Notes: a model not told the origin generated them from the sequence alone. Positions 33,604 through 42,800 are shown, counted from the stretch's first letter. The stretch is DNA of 64,000 nucleotides from Phormidesmis sp963710175 (GCA_963710175.1 CAVPZC010000002.1:248001-312000); one strand, 5' to 3'. Numbers and translations: made by a program.

Positions 33604-33875
33604 AAATTTTTGGGTGGGTAGCTATCACGGAGTGCAACAGCTATAGCAGCTAGCGTATCAGTCTTGTTTTCAGCGCGTCAACTATTTTTGACAGGGAATC
33701 TTGGCAATTACGGAGAGGTACGATAGATTGTCTGACAGGTAGCGGCTTACACTCACTGGCAACGGTGATATTGCCTTGAAGTTTGGGCGATCGCTCAACC
33801 AGTTTTGCCGATGCCGCTTGCTCTTTAGCCGCCATCCGGTCAAAATTGAAGCGTTCTGCTAAGCTGAACCTTTCT

Positions 33876-35900
33876 GTGGCCAGAAACTGGGCAATTACGA
33901 TTGGTATAAACGAATATCCGTATTTGCGATCGCTCCAATACGCTACTAGCGACGCCGATGCCATGCGCCAACTTTTCTTAGGCGAACTCGGCTTTCAGCA
34001 GGTCTATCACTTTACAGACACTAGCCTGCCCATCCCTCAAGATTACGGACCCGACCAAAGTTCTCAGCCTACCTATACGACGCTGAGACGCTTTTTGAAC
34101 AAGCGATTTGAGACGCCGTTTTTGGGCGATGGCGATAACTTATGGTTTTTCTTTGCGGGGCATGGGATTCGGCATGAGCAGACTGATTATTTGATGCCGA
34201 TGGATGGTGATCGCGCCGACCTCGCAAATTCTGCGATTCCGATTCACTTTATTAGCGATCGCCTGCGCAACAGCGGAGCCGACAACGTTATTTTGCTAAT
34301 CGACGCCTGCCGTAGTTATGAGGGTCGTCGGGATGGCGTTGGGCTTGGTTTGGAAAAGCAGCAGGGCGTAATTACGCTCTTTTCCTGTAGCCCCGAAGAA
34401 TCTTCTTACGAAATACAAGAGCTACAGCAAGGCGCGTTTACGCACGTATTGCTACAGAGCTTGCGACTGCAAGGTGAGGGCAACTGCGCCACGGTAGAGC
34501 GGCTATATCAGCGGCTACGCTATTACGTGCCACAGCTCACCCGGCAGTATAAGCGTGATGCTCAAACGCCCTACAGCGTGATTGAACCCACGTCTAAGAA
34601 TCATTTGATCTTGCTACCTCGACAGGCCACGCTTGGCGATGTTGTGGCGCTTAAGAACGATGCACTCACGGCTGAGGTTGAGCGCGACTTCAAAATGGCT
34701 GAACAGCTTTGGATTCGTGTATTGACGGTTTCTCCAGGTGACCCAGAGGCCATTACCGGTATCAAGCGTCTGTCTCGGGAAAATCCACCACCGCCGCCAG
34801 TACGCCCACCGCAGCAGCCGAAGTCTGCATCTATACCCAGATCCCAAGCGACCTCCCGCGCGGCGACTCCTGCTGCACCGTCACCTCGTCAGCACCCGTC
34901 ATCCCCAACTGTTCGACCAGCGCTGCCGAGTTATTTGCGCAATGGCATCAGCCGCCGGAGAGCAATTCAGATTCTAGGACTTGCGGGTGGCAGTGTGAGC
35001 ACAGTGCTACTGGGCAAAACCTTATCACGGTTAGCGCTGCCAGACTTAACAGCCGCAGACTTCACACCATTTGACTTTGAGGTAGTGACAGTTAATGAAA
35101 AAGGAGAAACTGTTAGTAAAGAAACAAAGCAATCTCACGTATTTAAAGAAAGCATTGGCGATGCTCTCTTAGACTTGGTTCCAATTCCTCGTGGCACCTT
35201 CATGATGGGCTCTCCTGACGGACAAGGTTATGACAATGAAAAGCCACAGCATCGGGTGAGGGTACCTGCCTTCTTGATGGGTAAATACGAAGTTACTCAA
35301 GCGCAGTGGAGAGCAGTCGCTGCATTGCCCCAAGTAAATAGCGATCTGGAGGCTGTTCCATCTAACTTAAAGGGAGACAGCCGCCCTGTAGAAAGCGTTT
35401 CTTGGGATGATGTGACTGAGTTTTGTCAGCGTCTTTCGCAGCAAACAGGCCGAGAGTACCGTTTGCCTAGCGAAGCAGAGTGGGAATACGCTTGCCGAGC
35501 GGGAACGACTACCCCTTTTCACTTTGGTGAAACTCTAACCTCAGATCTTGCCAATTATAATGCGAACTCTACCTACGGCAATGGCCCGAAAGGTGAATAT
35601 CGAGAGCAGACAACAGAAGTGGGTAGTTTCGCTGCTAACGACTTTGGACTGTATGACATGCACGGCAATGTGTGGGAGTGGTGCTTAGACCACTGGCACG
35701 GAAATTACGCTGGCGCACCGACTGATGGCAGTGCCTGGTTATCTAGTAACAGAAACGCTGGAAGGCCTATGCGGGGCGGTTCCTGGCTCAGCGGCCCAGT
35801 CAACTGCCGCTCGGCCGATCGCTACAGGCTCGCGCGCGTCGGCAGGTACAACCTCGTTGGTTTTCGAGTTGTGTGCGCGGCCTCGTGGACTCTTACGTAA
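33876..35900 (+). CDS. Caspase-like protease fused to FGE/C-type-lectin-fold domain (copy 2)
   Basis: 674 residues from GTG 33876. The start lines up with the caspase start of copy 1 and of the pseudogene (VARNWAITIGINEY); a longer frame upstream is not supported. Caspase-like domain at 3-245 with H96 (FFFAGHG) and C145 (ILLIDACRSYEG). A linker of about 120 residues rich in Pro/Ser carries a Tat-like segment, SRRRAIQILGLAGGSVSTVL, in mid-protein (about 382-401), which copy 1 lacks. The FGE domain (about 415-670) has FMMGSPDGQG, YEVTQAQW, YRLPSEAEWEYACR, FGLYDMHGN and RGGSW. It ends in a DGR-like variable region. Only one Cys lies in the C-terminal motif. Confidence 0.88.
   Translation: MARNWAITIGINEYPYLRSLQYATSDADAMRQLFLGELGFQQVYHFTDTSLPIPQDYGPDQSSQPTYTTLRRFLNKRFETPFLGDGDNLWFFFAGHGIRHEQTDYLMPMDGDRADLANSAIPIHFISDRLRNSGADNVILLIDACRSYEGRRDGVGLGLEKQQGVITLFSCSPEESSYEIQELQQGAFTHVLLQSLRLQGEGNCATVERLYQRLRYYVPQLTRQYKRDAQTPYSVIEPTSKNHLILLPRQATLGDVVALKNDALTAEVERDFKMAEQLWIRVLTVSPGDPEAITGIKRLSRENPPPPPVRPPQQPKSASIPRSQATSRAATPAAPSPRQHPSSPTVRPALPSYLRNGISRRRAIQILGLAGGSVSTVLLGKTLSRLALPDLTAADFTPFDFEVVTVNEKGETVSKETKQSHVFKESIGDALLDLVPIPRGTFMMGSPDGQGYDNEKPQHRVRVPAFLMGKYEVTQAQWRAVAALPQVNSDLEAVPSNLKGDSRPVESVSWDDVTEFCQRLSQQTGREYRLPSEAEWEYACRAGTTTPFHFGETLTSDLANYNANSTYGNGPKGEYREQTTEVGSFAANDFGLYDMHGNVWEWCLDHWHGNYAGAPTDGSAWLSSNRNAGRPMRGGSWLSGPVNCRSADRYRLARVGRYNLVGFRVVCAASWTLT
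35771..35876 (+). other. Candidate DGR variable region (VR) at the 3' end of caspase-FGE copy 2
   Basis: The variable core is 35787-35858, between RGGSW and GFRVVC. The core codons fit an AAC-, AGG-, ACG- and ATT-type template in which A positions have changed. Examples are TAC, CTC, GGC and GTC where an adenine-rich template would give AAC or GAC, with AGG and AAC kept in places. The pyrimidine-rich flank (ACTCTTACGTAACCCTCTGC) is shared with copy 1. The template is inferred, not seen. Confidence 0.6.
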
Positions 35901-36178
35901 CCCTCTGCCCTTTTGCTCTTTTGCCCTCTGCTCTTCTTTCTTTCCTCTCCTTTGCGCGAAGCGCTCCAATTTTTTTTAGAGCTGAGGATGTCTACAGTTA
36001 ATAGAATCCGCAATAGGTGTACGTGGCCTTTTCTTGCGGCACCAGACAGCTCAGGTAATGGGTGACGGCGGTAGGTTGCCAGTGAAGACAATATCCTCTC
36101 TAAAAAAACGCTAGTCAGCGTTGAACAAATAGACGAAATGCTAGCGGGCGTATCTTCTTCCAATCAATACGGCTAATG
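35901..36178. other. Intergenic region with possible gene debris
   Basis: A coding-like fragment on the plus strand at 36082-36177 (KKTLVSVEQIDEMLAGVSSS then NQYG and a stop) could be a C-terminal remnant of a small gene, but it is not supported by a start or a family. A long minus-strand frame here (35822-36163) is a shadow. Confidence 0.35.
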
Positions 36179-37339
36179 CTAAACCTCTCCCCATCCTGGG
36201 TTGAGCCGCTTCATAACGGGGTTGTATAGTTTGAAGTAGGCAATCGAGCCGATCTGACGTAAAAGAGACTTTTTCTTGGTGTCCGCGCCCATGCAGCGCT
36301 GACAGACAGGATGGGTGACCTGGAATTTGTCAAAGCCTGCTCGCAGTCCGCAGGCGGGAGACTGATGATCAAGAATGTTGCTCAGCGTGTTGCTGTTCAA
36401 ATTTCCTAGCGGAATCTGACCCTCGTAGTCTTTGCAGCAAGGCACAACCGTACCGTCGTACAGAATGCCTGCCTGGTCAGTGGTGCCATTGCAGTAACCA
36501 AAGCTGGCGGGAACTACCGTAGTACTTTCTACATTGCCCCAGCTATCTAATGGGAAGGTTTCGAGGGCAAGTTTGGGAGTAAGTTCTATCACTTGCCAGC
36601 GACCGGGTTTGTGTTTGGCGAGCTTTTGTTCGATCTGTTCAGCTGAGGGGCGGTTGGGGAGATGGGCGAGGAGGCGATCGCTCCACTCTCTCAACTGCTG
36701 CTGCATCTGTTCTTTCCCTTCTACTACGTGCATAGTCTTATGTGGCACCAAAAAAGGATGCGGCGTCGTATCTAAAAACTTGAGATGTACGCGAGTAGAA
36801 GAATTTGCGTCTGCCAGGTTGGCCTGCACGTACTGAGTAATGCCTTCAAAGTACTGCTCAGGCTTCAGGTTAGGTGGTGCGCCTCGGATAATAAACGTAT
36901 TTGGATCTGGCGTCTGCAAAGAGATGGTGACTTTGGGAATGCCAGAGCGGACAAGCCTTTGAATGTGCTCGGGGCGAATGTGAAAGGTGCTGCCGTTGGT
37001 CGTGAGGTGCAAGTTGAGCCGCCGGGAGCAGGCCATCTCAATGGCTTCAAAAATATGCGGGTAAATCAGCGGTTCGCCCATCAGGTGAAAAGCGACGATC
37101 TTCGCCAGCCGGTTCTGCGCAATTTCATCGAGCGTCTTTTCCAGCAGAGCCAAATCCATGTGCCCCCGCTTACGCTGCATAATCGCATCGGGGCAAAACT
37201 CGCACTTGAAATTACATACGTTGGTCACTTCTAAGTGGATGCGCTCCAGCCGATAGCCCGCGCCAGAACGATCCACTTTTGCCTGCTGAGGAGAGGTACG
37301 ATAGGTCGTAGACATAGGTGTTCGAGAGACAGTAACCAC
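36179..37339 (-). CDS. Radical SAM/SPASM protein of unknown substrate
   Basis: 386 residues. The radical SAM motif is CNFKCEFC (about residues 42-49) after LEVTNV, followed by FHLMGEPLIYPHIFEAIEMA and LTTNGSTF, the usual SAM-binding elements. A C-terminal SPASM-type segment is rich in cysteines (VVPCCKDYEGQIPLGNLNSN, and CQRCMGADTKKK), suited to extra iron-sulfur clusters. Such proteins mature peptides or enzymes, but no precursor-peptide gene is visible next to it. The start could also be an internal ATG (residue 9). Confidence 0.85.
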   Translation of the reverse strand: MVTVSRTPMSTTYRTSPQQAKVDRSGAGYRLERIHLEVTNVCNFKCEFCPDAIMQRKRGHMDLALLEKTLDEIAQNRLAKIVAFHLMGEPLIYPHIFEAIEMACSRRLNLHLTTNGSTFHIRPEHIQRLVRSGIPKVTISLQTPDPNTFIIRGAPPNLKPEQYFEGITQYVQANLADANSSTRVHLKFLDTTPHPFLVPHKTMHVVEGKEQMQQQLREWSDRLLAHLPNRPSAEQIEQKLAKHKPGRWQVIELTPKLALETFPLDSWGNVESTTVVPASFGYCNGTTDQAGILYDGTVVPCCKDYEGQIPLGNLNSNTLSNILDHQSPACGLRAGFDKFQVTHPVCQRCMGADTKKKSLLRQIGSIAYFKLYNPVMKRLNPGWGEV

Positions 37340-37424
37340 GCTCTCACCTTATCAAGTGGGTTCTAGAAATGCCTGAGAATGCCCTGAAAATTTCAGCGAA
37401 GATCTATCATTTGGAAAGACAGCG

Positions 37425-37997
37425 ATGACAACTGGAGCGATCGCCCAAGCCGTAAGCCATATTCAGCAAGGAGAGCAGGCTCCAAACTCAGCCGACGTCA
37501 TCGTCGCATTGCTAGCCGCCGAAAAGCAAAGCAAGCAGGCAAAACAGCGCTATGACTACGAGCAGTTACTGGGTTCATGGCGGCTAGGATTTGTCTCGGG
37601 TACGCAGACTGTGCAAACCCGCCCGAAGGCTAAACCGGTAAAGCGGCCAGGAAAAGGACGTTTTCTGCCGAGTCTGATCAACATTGAGATTACCTATACA
37701 GCACCTAACGCAGTAGAGAACGCGGTAAGCATCGGGCCACTGCAACTGAGATTAACCGGGCCTACCCGCTTTTGGCCTAGCACCAATAGCTTAGCTTTCG
37801 ACTTTACCCACCTAAACGCCAGCGCTGGCCCTTTGACTCTGTACAGCGGTGACGTCCGTGGCGGGGCGGAGCGCAATCAAACGTTCAAAGCTCAATCTCT
37901 GAAAGACCAAGCCTTTTTCACGTTCTTTTTGGTAGAGAAAACCCATATCGCAGCGAGAGGTAAGGGCGGCGGACTGGCGCTATGGACTTCATGCTAA
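37425..37997 (+). CDS. PAP/fibrillin-family protein
   Basis: 190 residues with the plastid-lipid-associated protein/fibrillin pattern: an N-terminal helix, YEQLLGSWRLGFVSGTQTVQ, NIEITYTAPNAVENAVSIGP, and the C-terminal FFTFFLVEKTHIAARGKGGG. Fibrillins are lipocalin-like proteins of thylakoids and lipid droplets that bind lipids or prenylquinones and help against photooxidative stress. ATG start, no signal peptide. It overlaps the stop of the converging ester-cyclase gene by 4 bases. Confidence 0.82.
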   Translation: MTTGAIAQAVSHIQQGEQAPNSADVIVALLAAEKQSKQAKQRYDYEQLLGSWRLGFVSGTQTVQTRPKAKPVKRPGKGRFLPSLINIEITYTAPNAVENAVSIGPLQLRLTGPTRFWPSTNSLAFDFTHLNASAGPLTLYSGDVRGGAERNQTFKAQSLKDQAFFTFFLVEKTHIAARGKGGGLALWTSC

Positions 37998-38443
37998 GCA
38001 CTGATGCCAAGCTGCTGCATAAGGGCTAGCAAGTTGCAATCGTACCACCACTCTACGATCTGATTATCAGCAATCTTAAGAAGGGTGAAATCATTGATTT
38101 GGGCTGATTTGCCGGTGGGTGGAATGCCGAGAAAAGTGCCGGTATGAGTCCCTCGTAGCGTCGTCCGATACACTACCTTTTCACCCTCCGCTACCATGTC
38201 TTCCAAGGTATGCTCAATATCGGGAAAACCCTGGAACAGGCTAGCATTGAAGACTTTATTAGCGGCTAATCCGACGATGGGTTCGGGTTCGCTGTTAAAG
38301 TGATGTACGGCCCCAGCAGCGACTATCTCATCCCAAACGGTTTCCCACGCTGGGTTCGTGCCCCAACCCTCATTTAAAAAGCGTAGAGCGATGGTTTGTG
38401 AAAGTGTTTGCGCTGTCGTATGTTTTTGCTCAGCAGACATCAT
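37994..38443 (-). CDS. SnoaL-like (ester cyclase/NTF2-fold) protein
   Basis: 149 residues from ATG 38443, preceded by GAAGAG. NTF2-fold SnoaL-like layout: RFLNEGWGTNPAWETVWDEI, FPDIEHTLEDMVAEGEKVVY, GTHTGTFLGIPPTGK and ADNQIVEWWYDCNLLALMQQ. Members are polyketide cyclases, isomerases or binding proteins; the specific reaction is unknown. It lies 141 bases downstream of the AraC regulator gene on the same strand and is possibly controlled by it. Confidence 0.8.
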   Translation of the reverse strand: MMSAEQKHTTAQTLSQTIALRFLNEGWGTNPAWETVWDEIVAAGAVHHFNSEPEPIVGLAANKVFNASLFQGFPDIEHTLEDMVAEGEKVVYRTTLRGTHTGTFLGIPPTGKSAQINDFTLLKIADNQIVEWWYDCNLLALMQQLGISA

Positions 38444-38584
38444 GATTTCTCTTCGTTTTGAAGTTAGCAACAACCGACCCGCTTGGAAAAAGACGTAATC
38501 AATAGGGGTCTGTTGTTCCTCTATTATCAGAAAAGAGATTATTATTCGTCTTCTAAAATGCTGCGCTCTTTTTCAACGTTCTTG

Positions 38585-39508
38585 CTACTGCTGTCGTGTA
38601 AAGGCTGTCGGAGTCAGTCCGACCAGACGCTTAAAGTGGTAGTTGAAATGGCTCTGACTGGCAAAGCCAACGACCAGCGCGATCTGTGCGATAGAAAGTT
38701 CTTTTTCGAGCAGTCGCTGCTTTGCCCGCGTTATTCGACAGCGAATGTGATACTGATGGGGCGCAATCCCCACCGACGCCTTGAACAATCGCGCAAAGTG
38801 GAAAGGACTCAGGCTAACAACGCCCGCTAGTTCAGCCAGGCTCAAATCTTCGGCCAGATGTTCGTCGATGTATTCAGTCACGCGCTTCAACTGCGGCTGA
38901 GACAGTCGGCCCGAGGATAGTTGGGGCGTGGGCTTGTAGGCGCAATAGTGATATACCAGGTGAGTTGCCAGCGCGATCGCCATGGTATCAGCATACAGCT
39001 TGCCGCCGGTGGCTTGGGTTTTGAGCGTATTTTGTAGGGCGATCGCAATTTGAACAATCATCGGATCGGACGGTGTAGGCTGAGGCAACAGTTCAACCGT
39101 CTCTTTGCCATACAGTTCTGAACCGATCTGATTGAGCACAGTCGGCTCCAGATAAAGCTGCAAGAACTCAGCGGATTGATGCCACTCAAACGACTGCCAG
39201 CAGTGAGCCGGATAAATCCCTATATCGCCAGGTACCGAGTCTTCAATGGCCGATTTGCCCGCTACGGTTTGCGCCAGGGTGACTGGCGCACCCGCATTGA
39301 TACAAATGGTGTGATACGGCGAGACGTGCTCGGGAATACGGTGAGGGGGCTGGCTAAACAGCGCTAGATGAATCGTACTCCACCCGGCGTTATGGCTAGA
39401 GACGAGCGGCGCACGGGGTAACTTGAGCAGGGTTTCTGCAACAGAGAGCGGAAAATACGCAGCCATACGACCCAATCTCTGAGAGAGAATATTGCAAAAA
39501 CGGGACAA
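38585..39508 (-). CDS. AraC-family transcriptional regulator
   Basis: 307 residues. The C-terminal double helix-turn-helix (about 205-305) has DLSLAELAGVVSLSPFHFAR, LFKASVGIAPHQYHI, KELSIAQIALVVGFASQSHF and FKRLVGLTPTAF, the AraC signature. The N-terminal part is a cupin-like ligand domain. No ligand known. The neighbouring SnoaL-like gene downstream may be a target. The start is the first ATG, but a shorter one (residue 15) is possible. Confidence 0.88.
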   Translation of the reverse strand: MSRFCNILSQRLGRMAAYFPLSVAETLLKLPRAPLVSSHNAGWSTIHLALFSQPPHRIPEHVSPYHTICINAGAPVTLAQTVAGKSAIEDSVPGDIGIYPAHCWQSFEWHQSAEFLQLYLEPTVLNQIGSELYGKETVELLPQPTPSDPMIVQIAIALQNTLKTQATGGKLYADTMAIALATHLVYHYCAYKPTPQLSSGRLSQPQLKRVTEYIDEHLAEDLSLAELAGVVSLSPFHFARLFKASVGIAPHQYHIRCRITRAKQRLLEKELSIAQIALVVGFASQSHFNYHFKRLVGLTPTAFTRQQ

Positions 39509-39557
39509 GACATCCCTGCCCTACCCCGTTTTCTCGACTGCTCAATTCAGAGCAGCT

Positions 39558-40649
39558 TTAGCGGACGACGGCGCGATCGCCATCTACCCGAATTGGCTTA
39601 ATGAAGTACAGGTCAATCAGCCGAGTCCCAACCGCTACGATATGAGGAACCTTGCGCAGCGTTTGTAGAACTTTGTTCTGACCAGACTGGCTGATGTTGC
39701 TGACTGCTGCCGTATGCTGAGTGCACTCATCTAGCTTGGCGAAGAACTTAGGATTCTCTACGTCTAGAATGATGGGGAACAGACGACCGGCAGACTCGTT
39801 AGTCTTTTTAATCACTTCAATGTCGTATTCGCGAGCGTTGAGGCCCAGCGACGCATAGAAGTCTTTGCGCTGAATGTCGTTGAGGAACATGGTGGCAAAG
39901 ACCGACAGCAGGAAGAAGCGGCACCACAGGCGAGCTTTGATATCGTTGAGAAATTGGGGCTGAGACTTCATCATTGCGGCGAAGAAGTCGCCGTGGCGGT
40001 TTTCGTCCTGGCACCAGTTGTCGAAGAAGTTGAAGATCGGGTAGATCGTATCTTCGGGGTTCTTCTCTAGGTGACGGAAAATGGTGATATAGCGCCAGTA
40101 GCCGATTTTCTCAGAGAGATAGGTGGCGTAGAAGATGAACTTGGGCTTGAAGAAGGTGTACTTTTTGCTTTTAGTGAGAAAACCCAGGTCTAGCTGAAGG
40201 TCGAAGTCGGACATAGCTTTGTTGAGGAAGCCAGCGTGACGCGCTTCGTCGCGGGACATGAGATCGAAGCCTTCGGCCAAGATGGGGTTGCGGCCTTTGA
40301 GCTTGCGAGCTAGCTCTTTGTAGAGGAGAAAGCCGGAGAATTCAGCGGTGCAGGAGCGCTCTAGAAATTCAACAAAGACCTGGCGGGTTTCCCCTTGAAT
40401 GTGATCCCACGCGCCGTCGAACTGATCGTTGCGAACGAAGTGATGGCGGTTGTAGTCTTCGTTGAACTCGGCGATGATGGCTTTGAGTTCTGCTTCGTTG
40501 CTGGAGACGTCCATATTGGCCATCTCTTCGAAGTCGGTGGTGTAGAAGCGGGGGGTGAGGATGGTGTCCTTAGCCGGGGCTTTTACGCCAGGTCGAATTT
40601 CGTCGAACGCGTTCTCTGATTGATTCTTGGCGGGTTTCGTTGCTACCAT
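39558..40649 (-). CDS. acsF: Magnesium-protoporphyrin IX monomethyl ester oxidative cyclase (aerobic)
   Basis: 363 residues. Di-iron cyclase of chlorophyll synthesis, forming the fifth ring of protochlorophyllide. The family regions are evident: KDTILTPRFYTTDFEEMANM at the N-terminus, FLERSCTAEFSGFLLYKELA and MSRDEARHAGFLNKAMSDF (iron ligands Glu and His), and WCQDENRHGDFFAAMMKSQP (second ligand set). Cyanobacteria have aerobic and low-oxygen paralogues (ChlAI/ChlAII); I cannot say which this is. ATG start at 40649, on the minus strand. Confidence 0.96.
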   Translation of the reverse strand: MVATKPAKNQSENAFDEIRPGVKAPAKDTILTPRFYTTDFEEMANMDVSSNEAELKAIIAEFNEDYNRHHFVRNDQFDGAWDHIQGETRQVFVEFLERSCTAEFSGFLLYKELARKLKGRNPILAEGFDLMSRDEARHAGFLNKAMSDFDLQLDLGFLTKSKKYTFFKPKFIFYATYLSEKIGYWRYITIFRHLEKNPEDTIYPIFNFFDNWCQDENRHGDFFAAMMKSQPQFLNDIKARLWCRFFLLSVFATMFLNDIQRKDFYASLGLNAREYDIEVIKKTNESAGRLFPIILDVENPKFFAKLDECTQHTAAVSNISQSGQNKVLQTLRKVPHIVAVGTRLIDLYFIKPIRVDGDRAVVR

Positions 40650-40875
40650 TTGGGTTTTCTATCCAGCTTTGTCCGCAGAGTATGAACATTAGTGTATCAA
40701 GGTAAAAAGCTTGTTACTCATGTTTTTAAGAATTGAAACATTTTTAGTGGCTGGTTGGGGGCCGGAGGTCCTGAGATGGGGATTTCCTCCCCAGGCCCCT
40801 CCTGTCTTGGGGGCCCAGGCTCCCCCCAACCCCCCGAAAGGTTCAGTTTATGGGCTGGTGAGAGGCTTGGGTTTT
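40650..40875. repeat. G/C-rich palindromic repeat
   Basis: GGTTGGGG (40753-40760) pairs with CCCCAACC (40824-40831), and GGGGATTTCCTCCCC (40779-40793) is an inner palindrome. The 80-base element lies between acsF and the M48 gene, which is transcribed towards acsF. Such GC-rich palindromes are spread through cyanobacterial genomes; no second copy is seen in this window. Confidence 0.5.
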
Positions 40876-42702
40876 TTACCAGTTGAAGCGGTCTACGGCG
40901 TCGTATAGGTCGGTTCGCGCTTTTTCTGGTTCGACGGCCTCAGGTTCAGCGTTTTCGGGTTGGCTATTGGGGTCGTTGGCTCTTTGGCGGGCTTCGTAGG
41001 CGGCGAGTTCGCGGGCGACGATCACCTGAATTTCTTCGTGGCTAGCGATGCCTTCGTAGGTGTAGCGGTTGTAGCCGCCACGCTCTACCAGGTTTTTGAG
41101 GTAGGTGACTCGGTCTTCGGGGTTAGGATGGGTGGAAATCCAGACGGGGGCTCTAGGGCCGTCGTCAGCTTGCTCATTCAGCGTGACCATAACGTTGTGC
41201 AGGCCGTCGGCGGCGTAACCGCCGGCTGCGAGAATTTGGGTGCCCACAATGTCGGCCTGGCGCTCCATCTGGCGGGAGTAGCCGCTGAGGAAGACGTTGT
41301 TGATCAGGCCGCCATAGGGCAGATACTGGGCGACGCTGCTGCTGAGGTTGCCTCGGGTAGCAATTTGAAAGCCGTGGGAGAGAACGCTGTGGGAAAGCTC
41401 GTGGGCTAAAAGTCCGGCGAGTTCGGCTTCGGAGTGGGTGTCGAGGATAGCACCGGCATTGACGAAGATTTTGCCGCCGGGCAGGGCAAAGGCGTTGAGA
41501 TTGGGATCTAGAATTACAAAGAATTCGTAGTTGAGGTCGTCGCGGCCAGTAGCTCTGACAAGGCGGTTGCCAATTTGCCGGACGTAGCCCAGTGCTTCGG
41601 GGCTTTCTAGCATGGGCAACTGCTGCTGAATGCGGCCAGAGAACTGTTCGCCGACGGCGTTTTCACCCTGAAGCAGCAGAATGGCGGAGTTGGCGGCGGT
41701 GAAGGGGCCAAAGATGCTGCCGGTGAAGGCGTAGCCTAATATGCCGGTGAAGAGGTTAGCGATCGCCCCAGTCTGAATATCAGATCGCGTCTCCCTCTGA
41801 AAGCGCTGCAAATTCTCTTCGGCGAGAGCGGCCTGGGCTGGGGTCCCTGGATGGTCGCTATTGAGTGCAACAAATTGACGGGAGGCGATCGCCGCTTCTA
41901 GCCACTGCTCTTGAGCGGTCAGCAAATCGACCTGGGTCAAAAGCAAATCGGGCTGGGCTGGGTAGAGGGTAAGGGCCTGCTCTAAGACGGCATTGGCCTC
42001 TTCAGGGCGGTCATTGGCTTGAAGCATCGCCGCATACTGCAAGTGCCCCGGAATAAAGGCCGGATATTCGGCGCTGAGCAACGCAAAGGCGACCAGCGCC
42101 TGCGACTGTCGATTATTGGCTATGCCTGCTTGAGCTTCGCGCCAGTAGACAGCGGCGGCAGGAGACAGGAGGGCTTCGTCGCTGAAGGGTGCGGGCGGCA
42201 GGGTGGCAAATTGACGGGGCAGCAGCCAGGTCTCGTCTTTGGCCTGGCGGTACAGAGCCTCAGCTTCGGCAATGTTGCCTGCCTTATATTCGCCGTCGGC
42301 CTGAATAATCAGCTTGCGGCGAATCCGTTCGGTCTCACTCAGCTGGGCCGCTGGGCTCTCCTCCGGCGTATCGGCTGTCTCAGTTTCTTCGGCTGTGGAG
42401 TCGTCCGCCTCATCGTCTGTGTCCGCAGCTTCAGTCGGCTGATCGCTATTAGCTTCAGCCTCGGTCTGCGACTCGTCAGGGGAGGCGTTGGTTTCGTCTG
42501 TAGCAGTTTCACTGCCCGGTTCAGTATTGCCCGGTTCAATAGTGCCCGGTTCAATACCATCGGCTGAAGCATCGTCGGCAGTCGGTTGCTCAATAGCAGG
42601 TGGCGCTGTCGTTTGGCTCACTGCCGGGAGCGTATAGCCCGCCGCTGTAGAGAGTATAAACCCGCTGATAGCGGCTAACAGGAACGGCTTAAAGCTTTTC
42701 AT
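40876..42702 (-). CDS. M48-family metalloprotease with TPR-like repeats
   Basis: 608 residues from ATG 42702 (MKSFKPFLLAAISGF); upstream codons are not needed. Signal peptide (about 1-30, cleavage near PAVSQ), a long acidic Thr/Glu/Asp-rich linker (about 35-130), a TPR-like helical region (about 150-310; GNIAEAEALYRQAKDE, EEANAVLEQALTLYPAQ), then an M48 peptidase domain with the HExxH zinc site HELSH near residue 433 and the later downstream Glu region (QADIVGTQILAAGG). It resembles BepA/YfgC-type periplasmic proteases in outer-membrane quality control; cleavage targets unknown. Confidence 0.9.
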   Translation of the reverse strand: MKSFKPFLLAAISGFILSTAAGYTLPAVSQTTAPPAIEQPTADDASADGIEPGTIEPGNTEPGSETATDETNASPDESQTEAEANSDQPTEAADTDDEADDSTAEETETADTPEESPAAQLSETERIRRKLIIQADGEYKAGNIAEAEALYRQAKDETWLLPRQFATLPPAPFSDEALLSPAAAVYWREAQAGIANNRQSQALVAFALLSAEYPAFIPGHLQYAAMLQANDRPEEANAVLEQALTLYPAQPDLLLTQVDLLTAQEQWLEAAIASRQFVALNSDHPGTPAQAALAEENLQRFQRETRSDIQTGAIANLFTGILGYAFTGSIFGPFTAANSAILLLQGENAVGEQFSGRIQQQLPMLESPEALGYVRQIGNRLVRATGRDDLNYEFFVILDPNLNAFALPGGKIFVNAGAILDTHSEAELAGLLAHELSHSVLSHGFQIATRGNLSSSVAQYLPYGGLINNVFLSGYSRQMERQADIVGTQILAAGGYAADGLHNVMVTLNEQADDGPRAPVWISTHPNPEDRVTYLKNLVERGGYNRYTYEGIASHEEIQVIVARELAAYEARQRANDPNSQPENAEPEAVEPEKARTDLYDAVDRFNW

Positions 42703-42800
42703 CGCGGTCGGTTTGCTCTTAGTGACGTTAAGCAGAAATGCTAGCAACGGAATATACTATAAGTCTGTTAAGACTTCGAGTATTTTTAAACTAGCGCGCT

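Larger units (their letters stand above)
33125..33718. repeat. Segmental duplication, copy B (pairs with 4551-5171)
   Basis: This is the same small-protein gene, leader hairpin and structured region, followed by the shared promoter-like stretch ending ACGGAGAGG (33710-33718). The Trypco1-like gene present behind copy A is missing here. The caspase-FGE gene follows at 33876 after about 160 bases of different sequence. Confidence 0.85.

Noticed and set aside
33783..33875. Longer N-terminal extension of caspase-FGE copy 2
   Set aside because: The caspase homology starts at GTG 33876, matching the start of copy 1 and of the pseudogene. The extra 31 codons have no counterpart.
33650..33964. Minus-strand frame of 104 codons across the caspase copy 2 start
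   Set aside because: It overlaps the conserved N-terminus of the caspase gene on the other strand and the duplicated leader, with no family similarity.
35822..36163. 113-codon minus-strand frame behind caspase copy 2
   Set aside because: It overlaps the 3' end of the caspase-FGE gene and the variable region in antisense, with no family similarity.
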